Source: Prochlorococcus sp. AG-402-O16
Lineage (GTDB): Bacteria; Cyanobacteriota; Cyanobacteriia; PCC-6307; Cyanobiaceae
Length of the DNA stretch: 64,000 nt
Direction of reading: 5' to 3'
Assembly: GCA_003216415.1 (NCBI GenBank)
Contig: QCIY01000007.1
Location: 1-64,000, forward strand
Shown here: piece by piece, positions 29,924-39,764 of the stretch
How the letters are laid out: each line of letters starts with the position of its first letter
How positions within the stretch are numbered: the first letter of the stretch is position 1
Notes under the pieces: model-generated
Seen by the model: only the letters and a program-made list of their open reading frames with translations
Database searches by the model: none
Told to the model about the DNA's origin: nothing
Translations under genes and position numbers: made by a program

Positions 29924-31472
29924 GTGAAAAACTTTTTTTTAATTTTTTTAGGTTTTTGTGGTTTATTTTTTAATAATGGTTCAAAGGCTGCTGAAAAAAT
30001 AAATATTAAGTTTGAAGAGATGAAAATCCCTCTTACTATAGAACAATTATCAAAATTAGAAAAATTCAATGATGATTCAACAGATTTAATAGATTGGTTA
30101 AAAAAAAAATGGATTAATAAGATTTTTTGAATTATCCAAATTTTTAGAATTTCCAGTTTTCAAGGAAGAAGGATTAAATAGAGAAGTATTAAGAAGTTGG
30201 ATAGGGCGTAAAATTCTCACAGAATTAAGCGAAACAATTACAGTTCCAAATGACAATAATGGAACAGAAATTTATAACACTATAGAAAATTTATTAGATG
30301 AAAAAAAAGAAGTTTCAATTTTAGAAATCATTAAGGCATTACCTTCAGAAGAAATTTCACTAGATATTGATAATTTAATTTTAATAATTTCATCTTGGAA
30401 AAATGAATTATCAATACAACAAGATCTTATATCCAAATTAAATGATCTTGAAAAAACTAACCAAAATTCCTTTAAAAATTCTGAAAAAAAATCAACTCAA
30501 AATCTAATAAAGATTAACAAAAAAATTTATGCTCCTCACCGAGTAAAACCTTTTGAAATTGAAATATGGAAAAGCAAAAAAACAAATGATAAAGAACTGA
30601 TAGTTTTCATGCCGGGACTTGGAGGCGAAATTAATAATTTCAAATGGATAGGCAACAAATTAGCAAAAAGTGGTTGGCCAATAGCATTTATAGATCATAG
30701 AGGGAGTAATTTAGAATCCTTAATAGATGTAATCGATGGTAAGGAAGCAATTCCAGGAAGTGCAGACTTTTTCTTATACAGAATTAAAGATTTAGATGCT
30801 TTATTAAAGGCTCATGAAAATGGGGAATTTGGTTTACCTAATAATTCTTATATTTTAATGGGGCATTCACTTGGTGCTTTAATAGCACTTTTGTATGAAG
30901 GCAATAAACCTACTGATCAACTAGAAGAAAGATGTGATTCGGCATTAAAAGACTTTGCGGTAACAAATTTATCTAAATTACTTCAATGTCAATTGAGTGA
31001 AATACCATTCCCCGAGAAAAATAATACTAATAAAGCCAGTGCAATAATAGGTTTTAATTCATTTGGCAGTTTATTATGGCCAAAAGAAAAAGATTCTGGA
31101 ATTGAAATACCAACTCTTCTTATAGGAGGAACATATGATCTAATTACACCATTAATGAATGAACAATTTTTAGTTTTTTCTGCTTTAAATAATTTATCAA
31201 ATAGGTTTCTAATTATTGAAGGTGCAAGTCATTTCTCACCCATAAGAATTAATGATGGTTATAAAGAAAATAATGACGTCTTCAAGATAAGTGAATTTTT
31301 TATTGGTTCAGATCCAATATTAGTTCAAGATTTATCTGCAAAATTTATAGTTGAATTTTTGAAAAATATTAAGGACCAAAAGATACCTACTGTTATTAAA
31401 AACCAAAGAGATTTGGGACTTGATTTCCATCTTTTAGATCTTGAGACTATTAAAGAATTTTCTAAAAATTAG
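29924..31472 (+). pseudogene. DUF1400 / alpha-beta hydrolase gene split by an A10 frameshift
   Basis: Start GTG at 29924 with a signal peptide (KNFFLIFLGFCGLFFNNGSK). The frame closes at TGA 30128-30130, but a second frame continues from the same point through ELSKFLEFPVFKEEGLNREV to TAG at 31472. Removing one base from the ten-A run near 30100-30109 joins them as DWLKKNGLIRFFELSKFLE. Joined, the protein is about 515 aa: DUF1400 N-terminal part, then an alpha/beta hydrolase with FMPGLGGEIN, nucleophile elbow LMGHSLGAL and EGASHFSP (catalytic His). It may be a true frameshift, polymerase slippage on the A run, or a sequencing error. Its stop overlaps the convergent permease stop (TTAG). Confidence 0.8.
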
Positions 31473-32491
31473 TACTCTATTCTTGGATCTAAATAGGCAA
31501 TTAAAATATCCACGAACAGATTCAAAGAAACTATAAGCATGGAAGTAAAAATTACAATTCCTTGAACCAAAGTATAGTCTCTTTGAGAAATAGCTTCATG
31601 TAATCTTAAGGCCATACCTGGCCATGAAAAAGTTACTTCGAACAATAGAGCACCTCCTGCTAACGATGCCATAGTCAAGCCAGAAATAGTGACAATTGGC
31701 AATAGAGCATTAGGCAATGCATGGTTTAAAAAGATTTTTTTCCTAGATATTCCTCTACATATAGCAGCATTAACGTAATCACTTTTTAATGTCTCATCCA
31801 AATTCACTCTTAATGAGCGGCTGAATATACCACTTAATAAAAAGCCAAGGGTAATCGAAGGAAGTGCGAGATGATAAAGGCTATCTTTCAAAGCAATAAA
31901 ATTATTTGAAAGAATACTATCTAAAACTAGAAAACCTGTAATTTGAGGTTGTTGCTGAAATATTGGAAATCTACCCCCAATTGGGGAAATATTAAAAAAT
32001 ACAGAAAATAATAATTGCGCTAACATTGCACCCCAAAAAGGAGGGATCGCATATGTGGCAATTCCTAATATTCTCGCAATATAATCAGTCTTTTTACCTC
32101 TATTTCTCAAGCCAATTAATCCCAATGGGAAACCTATTAGCGTGGCACTTAATATTGAAAAGAATCCAAGCTCAAGACTTGCAGGCAATGACTTAATAAT
32201 AATATTTAGGACTGGCTCTTGGGTACTAAGAGATTGGCCAAAATCTAAGTGCAATATATTTTTAATATATGTAAAATATTGATTTATTAAAGGTTCATTT
32301 AGACCTAATTTATTTCTTAAAATTTCCCTTGAAACTTCATCGGCACCAGATCCAAGTATGGCGTCAACAGGATCGCCTGGAGCAACTCTTAGTAAAATAA
32401 ATACTAATGAAGAAATTATCCATAACATTATTGGAATTAATGAAATTTTTAATAATGAATAATTTAGAAGTTTATTAAGATTTCTACTCAT
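31469..32491 (-). CDS. ABC transporter permease, dipeptide/oligopeptide type (DppB-like)
   Basis: About 340 aa with six membrane helices and the binding-protein-dependent transport motif ICRGISRKKIFLNHALPNAL (EAA-like loop contacting the ATPase). The N-terminal RVAPGDPVDAILG is typical of DppB/OppB. I place the start at ATG 32489-32491, since the frame otherwise begins TTG-ATG; it overlaps the binding-protein gene by 8 bases (GATGAGTAG), so translation is coupled. No second permease (DppC) or ATPase is adjacent, so partners must be encoded elsewhere. Confidence 0.88.
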   Translation of the reverse strand: MSRNLNKLLNYSLLKISLIPIMLWIISSLVFILLRVAPGDPVDAILGSGADEVSREILRNKLGLNEPLINQYFTYIKNILHLDFGQSLSTQEPVLNIIIKSLPASLELGFFSILSATLIGFPLGLIGLRNRGKKTDYIARILGIATYAIPPFWGAMLAQLLFSVFFNISPIGGRFPIFQQQPQITGFLVLDSILSNNFIALKDSLYHLALPSITLGFLLSGIFSRSLRVNLDETLKSDYVNAAICRGISRKKIFLNHALPNALLPIVTISGLTMASLAGGALLFEVTFSWPGMALRLHEAISQRDYTLVQGIVIFTSMLIVSLNLFVDILIAYLDPRIEY

Positions 32492-34055
32492 CAATTAATT
32501 TAAGATCACTCAATGAAATTATTCCTGCACCATTAAAAATAGGTTTTGATATTTTATTTTGAGACCATGCTTTTTGAGACGATATCCAAATAGGAATATA
32601 GGGAATTGAATTTGCTGCTATTTTTTCAATTTCAACAAGTTTTTCTAATCTTTTAATTCCACTTATTTTTTCACTCACAAGAAATAAACTTTCCACTTTA
32701 TTTGATCCCCAAAAACTACCGCTATAAACTGATTCTCCTTTTTTACATATGCCATTAATTATTTCATTACAACTTAAAAGAGGAGTGAGATAGGCTTCTG
32801 GATCTGAATAAGCTCCAGTCCAATCGAGAATAACTGCTGTATAAATTCCTAAACTTAGATTCTTGTAAACAGTTGTAGATTCTACCCCATTGAGTTCAAT
32901 ATCAATACAATCATTCAAAGAATTTTTTATTTCTTCCTGCCATGTCAGGGCAATAAGCTTATCAGCAGGTACGTTCGATCTATAAGTAAGAGGTATTTTA
33001 AGAATGTTTCCATTACAATAATTTTCTTTTTGTAATAACCTTCTCGCTTCTAAATAATCATATTTAGGCCACGGTTCTTGATTATCTTTTTTTAATATTG
33101 GAGGAATAATTGATCTAGATGGCTTCCTTAATCCATAACTTACTTTCTCACTAATTAATTTTCTATTTAGACTTTTTGCCAACGCTAGTCTTAAATTAAG
33201 ATTACTCAAGGGGTAAGAACTAGTTTTAAGGCTTATAAAACTTAATTCAGTGAAAGGACTATTACCTTCTTTAAACTGTTTATTTTTACTAAAGTTATTT
33301 AGACTTTTTCTCTGACTATCATCAATTGAATTTGATAGGAGCACGTCAATTTGTTTGCTTTTTAAAGCCCCAAAAAGAGAAGATGAATTTGAATATCCCA
33401 CAAAATTAATGCCCTTATTTAAGGGCTTTTCACCCCAATAATTCAAATTTGGATCAATTGATTGAACTTCATTAGAAAAACGGGTCAGAACATACTTGCC
33501 GGTACCAACGAATTTTTCATTTAGAAACTTATCAGAATATTCTTTATAAAATGTAGGAGATATAGGAGTTAAATTTACTGATGTAAGTAAACCATTTAAA
33601 GAACTTGATGGTTTATTTAAATTTATTATTACTGAATATTCACTTGGCGTTTCTATTGATTTAATCTTATTTCCTAAAATATAATTCATCGTTCCAATTC
33701 TTTTAAATCTATCAAAAGTAAACTTTATTGCATTTGAGTTAAATGAAGTTCCATCATGAAAAAAAACATTTTTTCTTAAATTAATAATTATTTGAAGTCT
33801 ATCCTTTGAAATAATTGGCATTCCTGATGCCAATTCAGGTATTAATTCCCCATTAGAATTTAATTCATATAATGTGTCTCCCAGAGAACTTATCAATTGA
33901 ATTGCTTTAAGAGTATTGGCTCTAGCTGGATCTAAAGATTCAATTTTCCCAGAACTTGCTACTATTATTTTTTTAGATATTCTTTTTGAACCACAAGAAT
34001 TCTGTAAAAAAGAAATTAAAATAATAAATATTGATAAAAGAACTTTTTTTTTCAT
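32484..34055 (-). CDS. ABC transporter substrate-binding lipoprotein, peptide/nickel class
   Basis: 523 aa SBP family 5. Lipoprotein signal MKKKVLLSIFIILISFLQNS followed by the lipobox cysteine. Conserved elements are SLDPARANTLKAIQLISSLG, LRKNVFFHDGTSFNSNAIKF and, later, LRLALAKSLNRKLISEKVSY. Class 5 proteins bind di/oligopeptides, nickel or other compounds; specificity cannot be read from sequence. It is co-translated with the permease (8 bp overlap). A 90-residue-class unknown gene precedes it by 17 bases. Confidence 0.88.
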   Translation of the reverse strand: MKKKVLLSIFIILISFLQNSCGSKRISKKIIVASSGKIESLDPARANTLKAIQLISSLGDTLYELNSNGELIPELASGMPIISKDRLQIIINLRKNVFFHDGTSFNSNAIKFTFDRFKRIGTMNYILGNKIKSIETPSEYSVIINLNKPSSSLNGLLTSVNLTPISPTFYKEYSDKFLNEKFVGTGKYVLTRFSNEVQSIDPNLNYWGEKPLNKGINFVGYSNSSSLFGALKSKQIDVLLSNSIDDSQRKSLNNFSKNKQFKEGNSPFTELSFISLKTSSYPLSNLNLRLALAKSLNRKLISEKVSYGLRKPSRSIIPPILKKDNQEPWPKYDYLEARRLLQKENYCNGNILKIPLTYRSNVPADKLIALTWQEEIKNSLNDCIDIELNGVESTTVYKNLSLGIYTAVILDWTGAYSDPEAYLTPLLSCNEIINGICKKGESVYSGSFWGSNKVESLFLVSEKISGIKRLEKLVEIEKIAANSIPYIPIWISSQKAWSQNKISKPIFNGAGIISLSDLKLIDE

Positions 34056-34072
34056 AAATCTTAAATACTAAA

Positions 34073-34324
34073 TTATTCTGAAAATTGATTTGAACAAAAA
34101 ATTTGTAAGGTTATTTGACTTATTTCTAATGCAAATGTTTTTTTAGAATTCCGGGAGAAAGGCCACTCTCTCAACCAACAAATTTTTTTATCTATATTTA
34201 TACCAATTATTTGAAAAGCCTTATTGCTATTTTTAATTTTTACACAAGCACCTTTATAAAGTTTTTCAGAACAAATTAAATTATAATTTTCATTTTTATT
34301 GATTAATAATTTTGAGTGAATCAT
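34073..34324 (-). CDS. conserved-looking hypothetical protein, about 83 aa
   Basis: I take ATG 34322-34324 as start (MIHSKLLINKNENYNLICSE). A GTG 21 bases upstream would add seven residues. The sequence YKGACVKIKNSNKAFQIIGI with WLREWPFSRNSKKTFALEIS looks like a small beta-barrel (SH3-like) domain. No signal peptide. It precedes the binding-protein gene on the same strand. Function unknown. Confidence 0.55.
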   Translation of the reverse strand: MIHSKLLINKNENYNLICSEKLYKGACVKIKNSNKAFQIIGINIDKKICWLREWPFSRNSKKTFALEISQITLQIFCSNQFSE

Positions 34325-34394
34325 TAAGGTGCTAAAACTAAACACTTACTTTCTTCGGTTTAACAAGCTATAGAGAAATTTGCAAATTATTTTT

Positions 34395-35696
34395 TTAAAT
34401 GCAACTTAATTGACTTGCAATAATTTTGACTTCATCTAGCGAATTTATTTCATCTTTTGATTTCTCAAAATTTCCATTATTCACCTCATGAGTTATAACA
34501 ACAATTTCAGCTTTATCCTCACTTGTATCAAGTTGAACAATTGATTCGATTGATACATTATTATTTCCAAAAATATCCCCAATCTTTCCTATTACGCCTG
34601 GACTATCAAAACATATAATTCTAAGGTAATTTTTTTTATTTATTTGAGAAGATTCTATTATGTGACAGTTTCTCCAGAAATCAAAAGACAATAATGGATC
34701 GATTGAATTATTATTTTTTACTGAAGCGGCATGCAGATTTAATATATCTGAAACTACTGATGCAGAAGTTGGTCCACTCCCTGCACCTGGACCATACAAC
34801 ATTATTTCTCCAAGAGGATCAGCCTCTATCAATAAGGCATTGTTAACTCCCTTAACAGTTGCTAGTGGATGGGATTTTGGAATCAAAGAAGGGGCCACCC
34901 AAATATTCAAAGCAAGTGAATCATTGCTATTAATTTTTAGCCTTTCTGAGAATGCTAAAAGTTTTATTTCAAATCCTAATTTATAGGCATACTCAATATC
35001 CTTGAGATTGATTTTACTAATACCCTCAGAATGTATTTCATCTCTTTTGATTTTTCCACCAAAGGCGAGTTCACTAAGAATTGAAATCTTATCAGCAGCA
35101 TCATGTCCCTCAACATCTGCTGTTGGATCGAATTCTGCATACCCTAGGCTTTGTGCCAATTTTAACGTCTCTTTATAATCAGCTTTTTCGTTTGTCATCT
35201 TTGAAAGAATAAAATTTGTTGTACCATTTATTATCCCAACCATTTTTTTAATACTGTTGCTTTTTAATGATCTTTTTAAGGGTTCAATAATAGGAATCCC
35301 CCCACAAACTGCCGCCTCCGACAAGATATAAACTCCTTCTTTACTAGCAGTTTCATATATTTCTTCTCCATATCTTGCAATAACAGCTTTATTCGCTGTA
35401 ACAACAGATTTACCTGATTTTAATGATTGCAGAATAATATCTTTAGCCAGAGTTACCCCACCCATTACTTCAACAATTACATCTATAGAGGGGTCATTAA
35501 TTAATTTAAATGGATCATCAGTTAATAAATTAGTATCTAACTCAATACTCCTTTTTTTATTAAGATCTTGAACTGCTATTTTTACAATTTCTATTTCTTT
35601 TAAAATTGGATGTGAATCAACTTCAGAACTTAATATTTTATAAATCCCTGAACCTACAGTTCCAAAACCTACAATGCCAATTTTACATTTTCTCAT
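34395..35696 (-). CDS. hom: homoserine dehydrogenase
   Basis: 433 aa. NAD(P)-binding Rossmann motif GIVGFGTVGSGIYKIL at residues 7-22, dimer/substrate region VVTANKAVIARYGEEIYETA, catalytic loop GGIPIIEPLKRSLKSNSIKK, INGTTNFILSKM and AQSLGYAEFDPTADVEGHDA, and a C-terminal ACT domain (about 350-433, ICFDSPGVIGKIGDIFGNNN) for feedback control by threonine. It reduces aspartate semialdehyde to homoserine, the branch to threonine and methionine. First of a run of minus-strand housekeeping genes; sufE lies 44 bp upstream. Confidence 0.95.
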   Translation of the reverse strand: MRKCKIGIVGFGTVGSGIYKILSSEVDSHPILKEIEIVKIAVQDLNKKRSIELDTNLLTDDPFKLINDPSIDVIVEVMGGVTLAKDIILQSLKSGKSVVTANKAVIARYGEEIYETASKEGVYILSEAAVCGGIPIIEPLKRSLKSNSIKKMVGIINGTTNFILSKMTNEKADYKETLKLAQSLGYAEFDPTADVEGHDAADKISILSELAFGGKIKRDEIHSEGISKINLKDIEYAYKLGFEIKLLAFSERLKINSNDSLALNIWVAPSLIPKSHPLATVKGVNNALLIEADPLGEIMLYGPGAGSGPTSASVVSDILNLHAASVKNNNSIDPLLSFDFWRNCHIIESSQINKKNYLRIICFDSPGVIGKIGDIFGNNNVSIESIVQLDTSEDKAEIVVITHEVNNGNFEKSKDEINSLDEVKIIASQLSCI

Positions 35697-35740
35697 TTTT
35701 TATTTCTTTTAAACTTGAATTTAATTTTATATTATTAGAC

Positions 35741-36160
35741 CTACAAAAAATCATTTGCTTGAGACTGCATTTTCAACAGGATGTTTAAAAAACCATTTGA
35801 CCGAGAAGGAGTTAAGCTTGCTTTCAAACCAGTATCTTCTATAAATTGCTTATTTATTTTAATAACTTCTTTTGGTGTTAATTCATTTAATCCACTAATT
35901 AGAAATGCCAATAATCCCTTTGTTATTAGGGCATCGGAATAACCTTCCCAAAATAATTTACCTCCTTTAATTTCTGCCTTAACAAAAACTTCTGAAACGC
36001 ATCCTTTTACCTTATTTTCTTCAACCAGGATTTTGCTATCTGGTTCTTTCAATTTTTTGCCTAACCACAAAATGTACTCATATTTTCTTTTTGGATCTTC
36101 CGATTTCTTTAACTTTTCGACTAATTTTGATAAGTTAGTGTAATTTTCTTTATATTCCAT
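35741..36160 (-). CDS. sufE: SufE-family sulfur acceptor
   Basis: 139 aa. The sulfur-accepting cysteine is C54 in ENKVKGCVSEVFVKAEIKGG, followed by FWEGYSDALITKGLLAFLIS. This is the SufE/YgdK fold. It takes persulfide from the cysteine desulfurase SufS and stimulates iron-sulfur cluster assembly by SufBCD. In cyanobacteria, where Suf is the main pathway, SufE feeds photosystem I clusters. Upstream lies the 5-FTHF cyclo-ligase gene, 40 bp away on the same strand. Confidence 0.92.
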   Translation of the reverse strand: MEYKENYTNLSKLVEKLKKSEDPKRKYEYILWLGKKLKEPDSKILVEENKVKGCVSEVFVKAEIKGGKLFWEGYSDALITKGLLAFLISGLNELTPKEVIKINKQFIEDTGLKASLTPSRSNGFLNILLKMQSQANDFL

Positions 36161-36200
36161 TTTTCAGAAAACTTTTAGTAATTCACTTAGAGATCTTTTA

Positions 36201-36758
36201 TTATACAAATATTTCTTTTTCTGTGATAAAGCCTGATAAGGGAATATCCCAATCAGCTCTGGTTAATGGAGTCGTACTTACACAATTAGAAGTCAATACT
36301 CCAATGCATGGTACATTCCTCCAATTTTTATCTCTCCTTAATTTATCAAAATAACCTCCTCCATAACCTAATCTTATTAAATTTCTGTCCACAGAAAGAC
36401 ATGGAATAAATATCATACTTATCTGCTTATGACTTAATGAAAAAGAGTTATTTGGACTTGGTATCCCCTCAGAGTCTTTTGTAAGAGGCTTTTCATCCCA
36501 TGGATAAAATAACAACTCTTTTTTATCTTTACATCTGGGCAAAGCCAAAGAATTTTTTTCTTTCAGACTTGTTATGTCTACTTCATTTTTTAGAGGCCAA
36601 TATATTGCTATGTAGCCAATATTTTTATTTTCCTTAACAAACAAATCAATATATAGTTTTACATTGTTTTTTACATTTTTTCTTTGATTAAGAGAAATCT
36701 CATTTCTAAGTTTTCTGAAAGTATCCCTCTCCAATTTCTTTTTCTCAAAGATTGTCAT
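36201..36758 (-). CDS. 5-formyltetrahydrofolate cyclo-ligase
   Basis: 185 aa (ygfA/fau family). The signature near the C-terminus is LIRLGYGGGYFDKLRRD. IYWPLKNEVDITSL and FIPCLSVD form the ATP/Mg and substrate region. It converts 5-formyl-THF to 5,10-methenyl-THF with ATP. ATG start at 36756-36758, 9 bp after the ruvC stop. Folate-linked folD is also present in this window at 52 kb but is not in the same operon. Confidence 0.9.
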   Translation of the reverse strand: MTIFEKKKLERDTFRKLRNEISLNQRKNVKNNVKLYIDLFVKENKNIGYIAIYWPLKNEVDITSLKEKNSLALPRCKDKKELLFYPWDEKPLTKDSEGIPSPNNSFSLSHKQISMIFIPCLSVDRNLIRLGYGGGYFDKLRRDKNWRNVPCIGVLTSNCVSTTPLTRADWDIPLSGFITEKEIFV

Positions 36759-36767
36759 ATTGAATCT

Positions 36768-37241
36768 TCAGTTAAAGCCTTCTTCGTTTAGTTTTGTGAG
36801 TGCTATGGCTAAGGCATCTGCTGAATCATCTGGTTTTGGAGGTTTGTTAAGTTTTAAGTTATACATAACAGCTTCAAGAACTTCCTTTTTAGATGCTTTT
36901 CCAGACCCAGCAATGGTTAACTTTATCTGCGCAGGGGAATATTCACTAACTTGAATTTTTTTAGAAGCCAATACCATCATAATCACTCCTCTAGCCTGAA
37001 CCACACTAATAGTAGTACTTGATCTATAAAAGAAAAATTTTTCTACCGCCGCTAGATTTGGATTCCAATGATTTATTAATTCATTAAGATCTTTAAATAT
37101 CTCATAAAGCCTATCTTCTTCTTTTTTATCTTTACCAGTCTCAATAACGCCACAATCTAACAATATCTTTTTTTCATTTTCTATTTCAATAACCCCATAC
37201 CCAACTCTAGCTAATCCAGGGTCAATCCCAATTATTCGCAC
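36768..37241 (-). CDS. ruvC: Holliday-junction resolvase RuvC
   Basis: 157 aa RNase H-fold nuclease. The four acidic metal ligands are recognisable: D7 in [13 protein letters not shown]67 in [10 protein letters not shown], and D139/D142 in [22 protein letters not shown] and [20 protein letters not shown] form the DNA-binding helix region. It cuts four-way junctions during recombination repair with RuvAB. It lies 5 bp after the chlI gene stop on the same strand, so probably shares its transcript. Confidence 0.95.
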   Translation of the reverse strand: MRIIGIDPGLARVGYGVIEIENEKKILLDCGVIETGKDKKEEDRLYEIFKDLNELINHWNPNLAAVEKFFFYRSSTTISVVQARGVIMMVLASKKIQVSEYSPAQIKLTIAGSGKASKKEVLEAVMYNLKLNKPPKPDDSADALAIALTKLNEEGFN

Positions 37242-37246
37242 TGTAA

Positions 37247-38335
37247 TTAAGCTTCTGCAGACAACTGAAATTTGGAAAGATTTTCCTTTTCGTCTAAATC
37301 AAATACTTTACAAAAAGCTTGAATAACTCTTTCACCTGAATCCACTTGTTCTAAAGGATCTTTTCTAAGTCTATGCCTTAAAGAACAAGTAATAACCCTA
37401 GCTATATCATCTTCTTGTACTTCAGTTCTGCCCTCAAAGGCTGCAATTGCCCTTGCCGATCGATTTGTAACAATATCTCCACGTAAACCATCAACATCAA
37501 GGTCTCCGCATATTGCAGAAATATTCAATCTAAGGTCATCGTCCATTTGAACAGAATTTAAAATTTCTTGAGCTTTAATAACCTTTTGTTGAAGTTCATC
37601 CTGTTGTTTCTCAACACTCAAGGAAAAGTCATCAGGATTATCGTCAAAAGAAGTTCTTTGGTCTACTACTTGAACTCTTAATTCAGCATCTCTAACTGTT
37701 TTGACTTCCACACTCATTCCAAACCTGTCCAATAGCTGAGGTCTTAATTCACCTTCTTCTGGATTGCCTGAACCAATAAGGACAAACCTAGCAGGATGTC
37801 GAACTGAGACTCCCTCTCTTTCAACTGTATTCCATCCAGAAGCAGCCGAATCTAAAAGTACATCAACTAAATGATCATCAAGCAAGTTCACTTCATCAAC
37901 GTATAGTAAGCCTCTATTTGCTTTTGCCAATAATCCAGGTTCAAATGCTTTAACGCCTTCACTCAGGGCCTTCTCTATATCGATAGTTCCACAAAGCCTA
38001 TCTTCAGTAGCCCCTAAAGGTAAATCCACCATAGGAACTTGTTTTTGAATACTTTCTAGATTTTCTCCTTGAACGATTTTCTCCAAAACTTCTTTACTCT
38101 GCAAATCAGGATCAATTAAGGAACTATTATATGGATCGTCTTTAACAACGTCTATTGCAGGTAATAAATCAGCTAAAGCTCTAATTGTGGTAGATTTTCC
38201 AGTCCCTCTATCACCCATTATCATCACTCCACCAATTCTTGGATCAATGACATTTAACAAGAGAGCTAATTTCATTTCTTCCTGACCAATTACAGCTGTA
38301 AAAGGAAAAACTCTTCTTTTCTTTGTTGTAGTCAC
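37247..38335 (-). CDS. chlI: magnesium chelatase ATPase subunit ChlI
   Basis: 362 aa AAA+ ATPase. Walker [11 protein letters not shown], the long insertion with [20 protein letters not shown], Walker [21 protein letters not shown], sensor-1 [20 protein letters not shown] and sensor-2 region [14 protein letters not shown]. With ChlD and ChlH it inserts Mg into protoporphyrin IX, the committed step of chlorophyll synthesis. Start codon ATG at 38333-38335, with 120 bp free of genes upstream that probably hold its promoter. ruvC follows 5 bp downstream. Confidence 0.97.
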   Translation of the reverse strand: MTTTKKRRVFPFTAVIGQEEMKLALLLNVIDPRIGGVMIMGDRGTGKSTTIRALADLLPAIDVVKDDPYNSSLIDPDLQSKEVLEKIVQGENLESIQKQVPMVDLPLGATEDRLCGTIDIEKALSEGVKAFEPGLLAKANRGLLYVDEVNLLDDHLVDVLLDSAASGWNTVEREGVSVRHPARFVLIGSGNPEEGELRPQLLDRFGMSVEVKTVRDAELRVQVVDQRTSFDDNPDDFSLSVEKQQDELQQKVIKAQEILNSVQMDDDLRLNISAICGDLDVDGLRGDIVTNRSARAIAAFEGRTEVQEDDIARVITCSLRHRLRKDPLEQVDSGERVIQAFCKVFDLDEKENLSKFQLSAEA

Positions 38336-38456
38336 AGTTTTAATTTTCTTTAATATTCAAATAATCAATCGATGTTACTTCAGAAAATGTTTTTAGTAAA
38401 TATCCCTATCAATTTAAAATTCTAGAAGAATAAAATCTAATTTAATTTATACGTTA

Positions 38457-39206
38457 CTAATTTCTTTTTGAGTTGTCTAAAAACCAGTTTATTTGATGTA
38501 CGATTCCTCTAATAACATTTATTTCCTGCATTGATGTATTTGCTCTTAAAATGTAATTCTTAAATTTACTTATTTTTGCCTTTGAGGTATGTTTTAAAAG
38601 ATATCCAACTTCAAGAAGCAATTCCTCTATCTCCGCGAATGAATCATGTATTTGTTTTGATGATGCAAGATTAAAAACTTCTTGTTCCCTATTAAAATTT
38701 ACTTTAGATAACTTGTTTAATTCATACAAAACTATTGAAACTGCGTGAGAGAGATTTAAAGAAGGATTATTCTGAGAAGTAGTTATATTAAAAGTCTTAT
38801 TCGCCATAAGTAATTCATTATTAGTCAAACCTCTATCTTCTCTGCCAAATATAATTGCTAAATTATTTATCTTTTTAAAAGATAAAATCCAATTAAATAT
38901 ATTTTCCGAAGAATCAAAAAGTGAATCTTTGCTTACATCAATCCTTCCGCAGGATGCAAGAACCAAATCACAATCAAAAATTGCTTTTTCAAGGCTATCA
39001 AAAATCTTACAATGATCAAGAAATTTTTGACCTTTTAGAGCCATTTTTCTAGCTTCCAAAGAAAATATATCGCATTTTGGAGAAACAATTCTTAATTCTT
39101 CAACATCAAAGTTGGAGCATAATCTTGCAACACTCCCAACATTTAAAGGTCCATTTGGTTCAATTAATATAATCTTTAAATTAGAAAAATTTTTCTCCAA
39201 GATCAT
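38457..39206 (-). CDS. TrmJ/TrmH-family SPOUT RNA methyltransferase
   Basis: 249 aa. N-terminal region ILIEPNGPLNVGSVARLCSN binds the RNA backbone; the trefoil-knot SAM motifs are IIFGREDRGLTNNEL and NLSHAVSIVLYELNKL. This arrangement, with the C-terminal helical extension (after about residue 175), is that of TrmJ, which 2'-O-methylates tRNA position 32. Exact target unproven. Its ATG overlaps the cytM stop by 4 bases (ATGA), a coupled pair. Confidence 0.85.
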   Translation of the reverse strand: MILEKNFSNLKIILIEPNGPLNVGSVARLCSNFDVEELRIVSPKCDIFSLEARKMALKGQKFLDHCKIFDSLEKAIFDCDLVLASCGRIDVSKDSLFDSSENIFNWILSFKKINNLAIIFGREDRGLTNNELLMANKTFNITTSQNNPSLNLSHAVSIVLYELNKLSKVNFNREQEVFNLASSKQIHDSFAEIEELLLEVGYLLKHTSKAKISKFKNYILRANTSMQEINVIRGIVHQINWFLDNSKRN

Positions 39207-39589
39207 TCAAGGCTGTGTAAATATTTTAATAAATTGGACATATTTACAGGATCAATTTCAAAACTTGGCATAGGAGGAGTAAGTCCGCCAGTAACTTGTT
39301 TTATTATCTCTTTATCATTTAAACGTTGCGTTATTGAGTGTAAGTCTGGTCCCACTAATCCTCTTGCTGTAATTCCATGACAGCCGACACAATTAATCTT
39401 AAAAAGAGCATCTCCTTCCTTAGCAGATCCATTAAGCTCAAGAGTATCAATAATATATTTGTTATTTTCATTATGATTTAAGAAAAATATTGAAAAACAT
39501 ATCAATAAAATTACAAAAAAAATAAAAAATATTTTAAAGAATTCTCTTTTAAGGCCTCTTTCTGCTGCAGATGATGAAGATGTTGACAC
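39203..39589 (-). CDS. cytM: cytochrome cM-type membrane-anchored c-type cytochrome
   Basis: 128 aa. N-terminal membrane anchor (residues about 15-37), then a single haem c domain: C67-V-G-C70-H71 and the distal methionine M107 in LTPPMPSFE. Cytochrome cM is a cyanobacteria-specific thylakoid or plasma membrane cytochrome that modulates photosynthetic and respiratory electron flow. Uncleaved-anchor layout and size fit. It shares an ATGA overlap with the methyltransferase downstream and is divergent from petG (55 bp between starts). Confidence 0.85.
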   Translation of the reverse strand: MSTSSSSAAERGLKREFFKIFFIFFVILLICFSIFFLNHNENNKYIIDTLELNGSAKEGDALFKINCVGCHGITARGLVGPDLHSITQRLNDKEIIKQVTGGLTPPMPSFEIDPVNMSNLLKYLHSLE

Positions 39590-39644
39590 AAAAAATATTC
39601 TCTATGTAACAATTGTGAATAAGAAATTCAAAAAAGGCAAAAAA

Positions 39645-39764
39645 ATGATCGAGCCTCTTCTATGTGGAATTGTTTTAGGGTTAGTTCCAATAACTCTTCT
39701 AGGATTATTCGTAAGTGCATGGAATCAATATAGAAGAGGTTCAGGAATGTTGGACATTGATTAG
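39645..39764 (+). CDS. petG: cytochrome b6f complex subunit PetG
   Basis: 39 aa, ATG at 39645, TAG ending at 39764. [38 protein letters not shown] is the classic PetG sequence: one transmembrane helix with the W-x-Q-Y-R-R-G C-terminus. It is needed for assembly and stability of the b6f dimer. Its last 24 bases overlap the 3' end of rsmD on the other strand. Confidence 0.95.
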   Translation: MIEPLLCGIVLGLVPITLLGLFVSAWNQYRRGSGMLDID

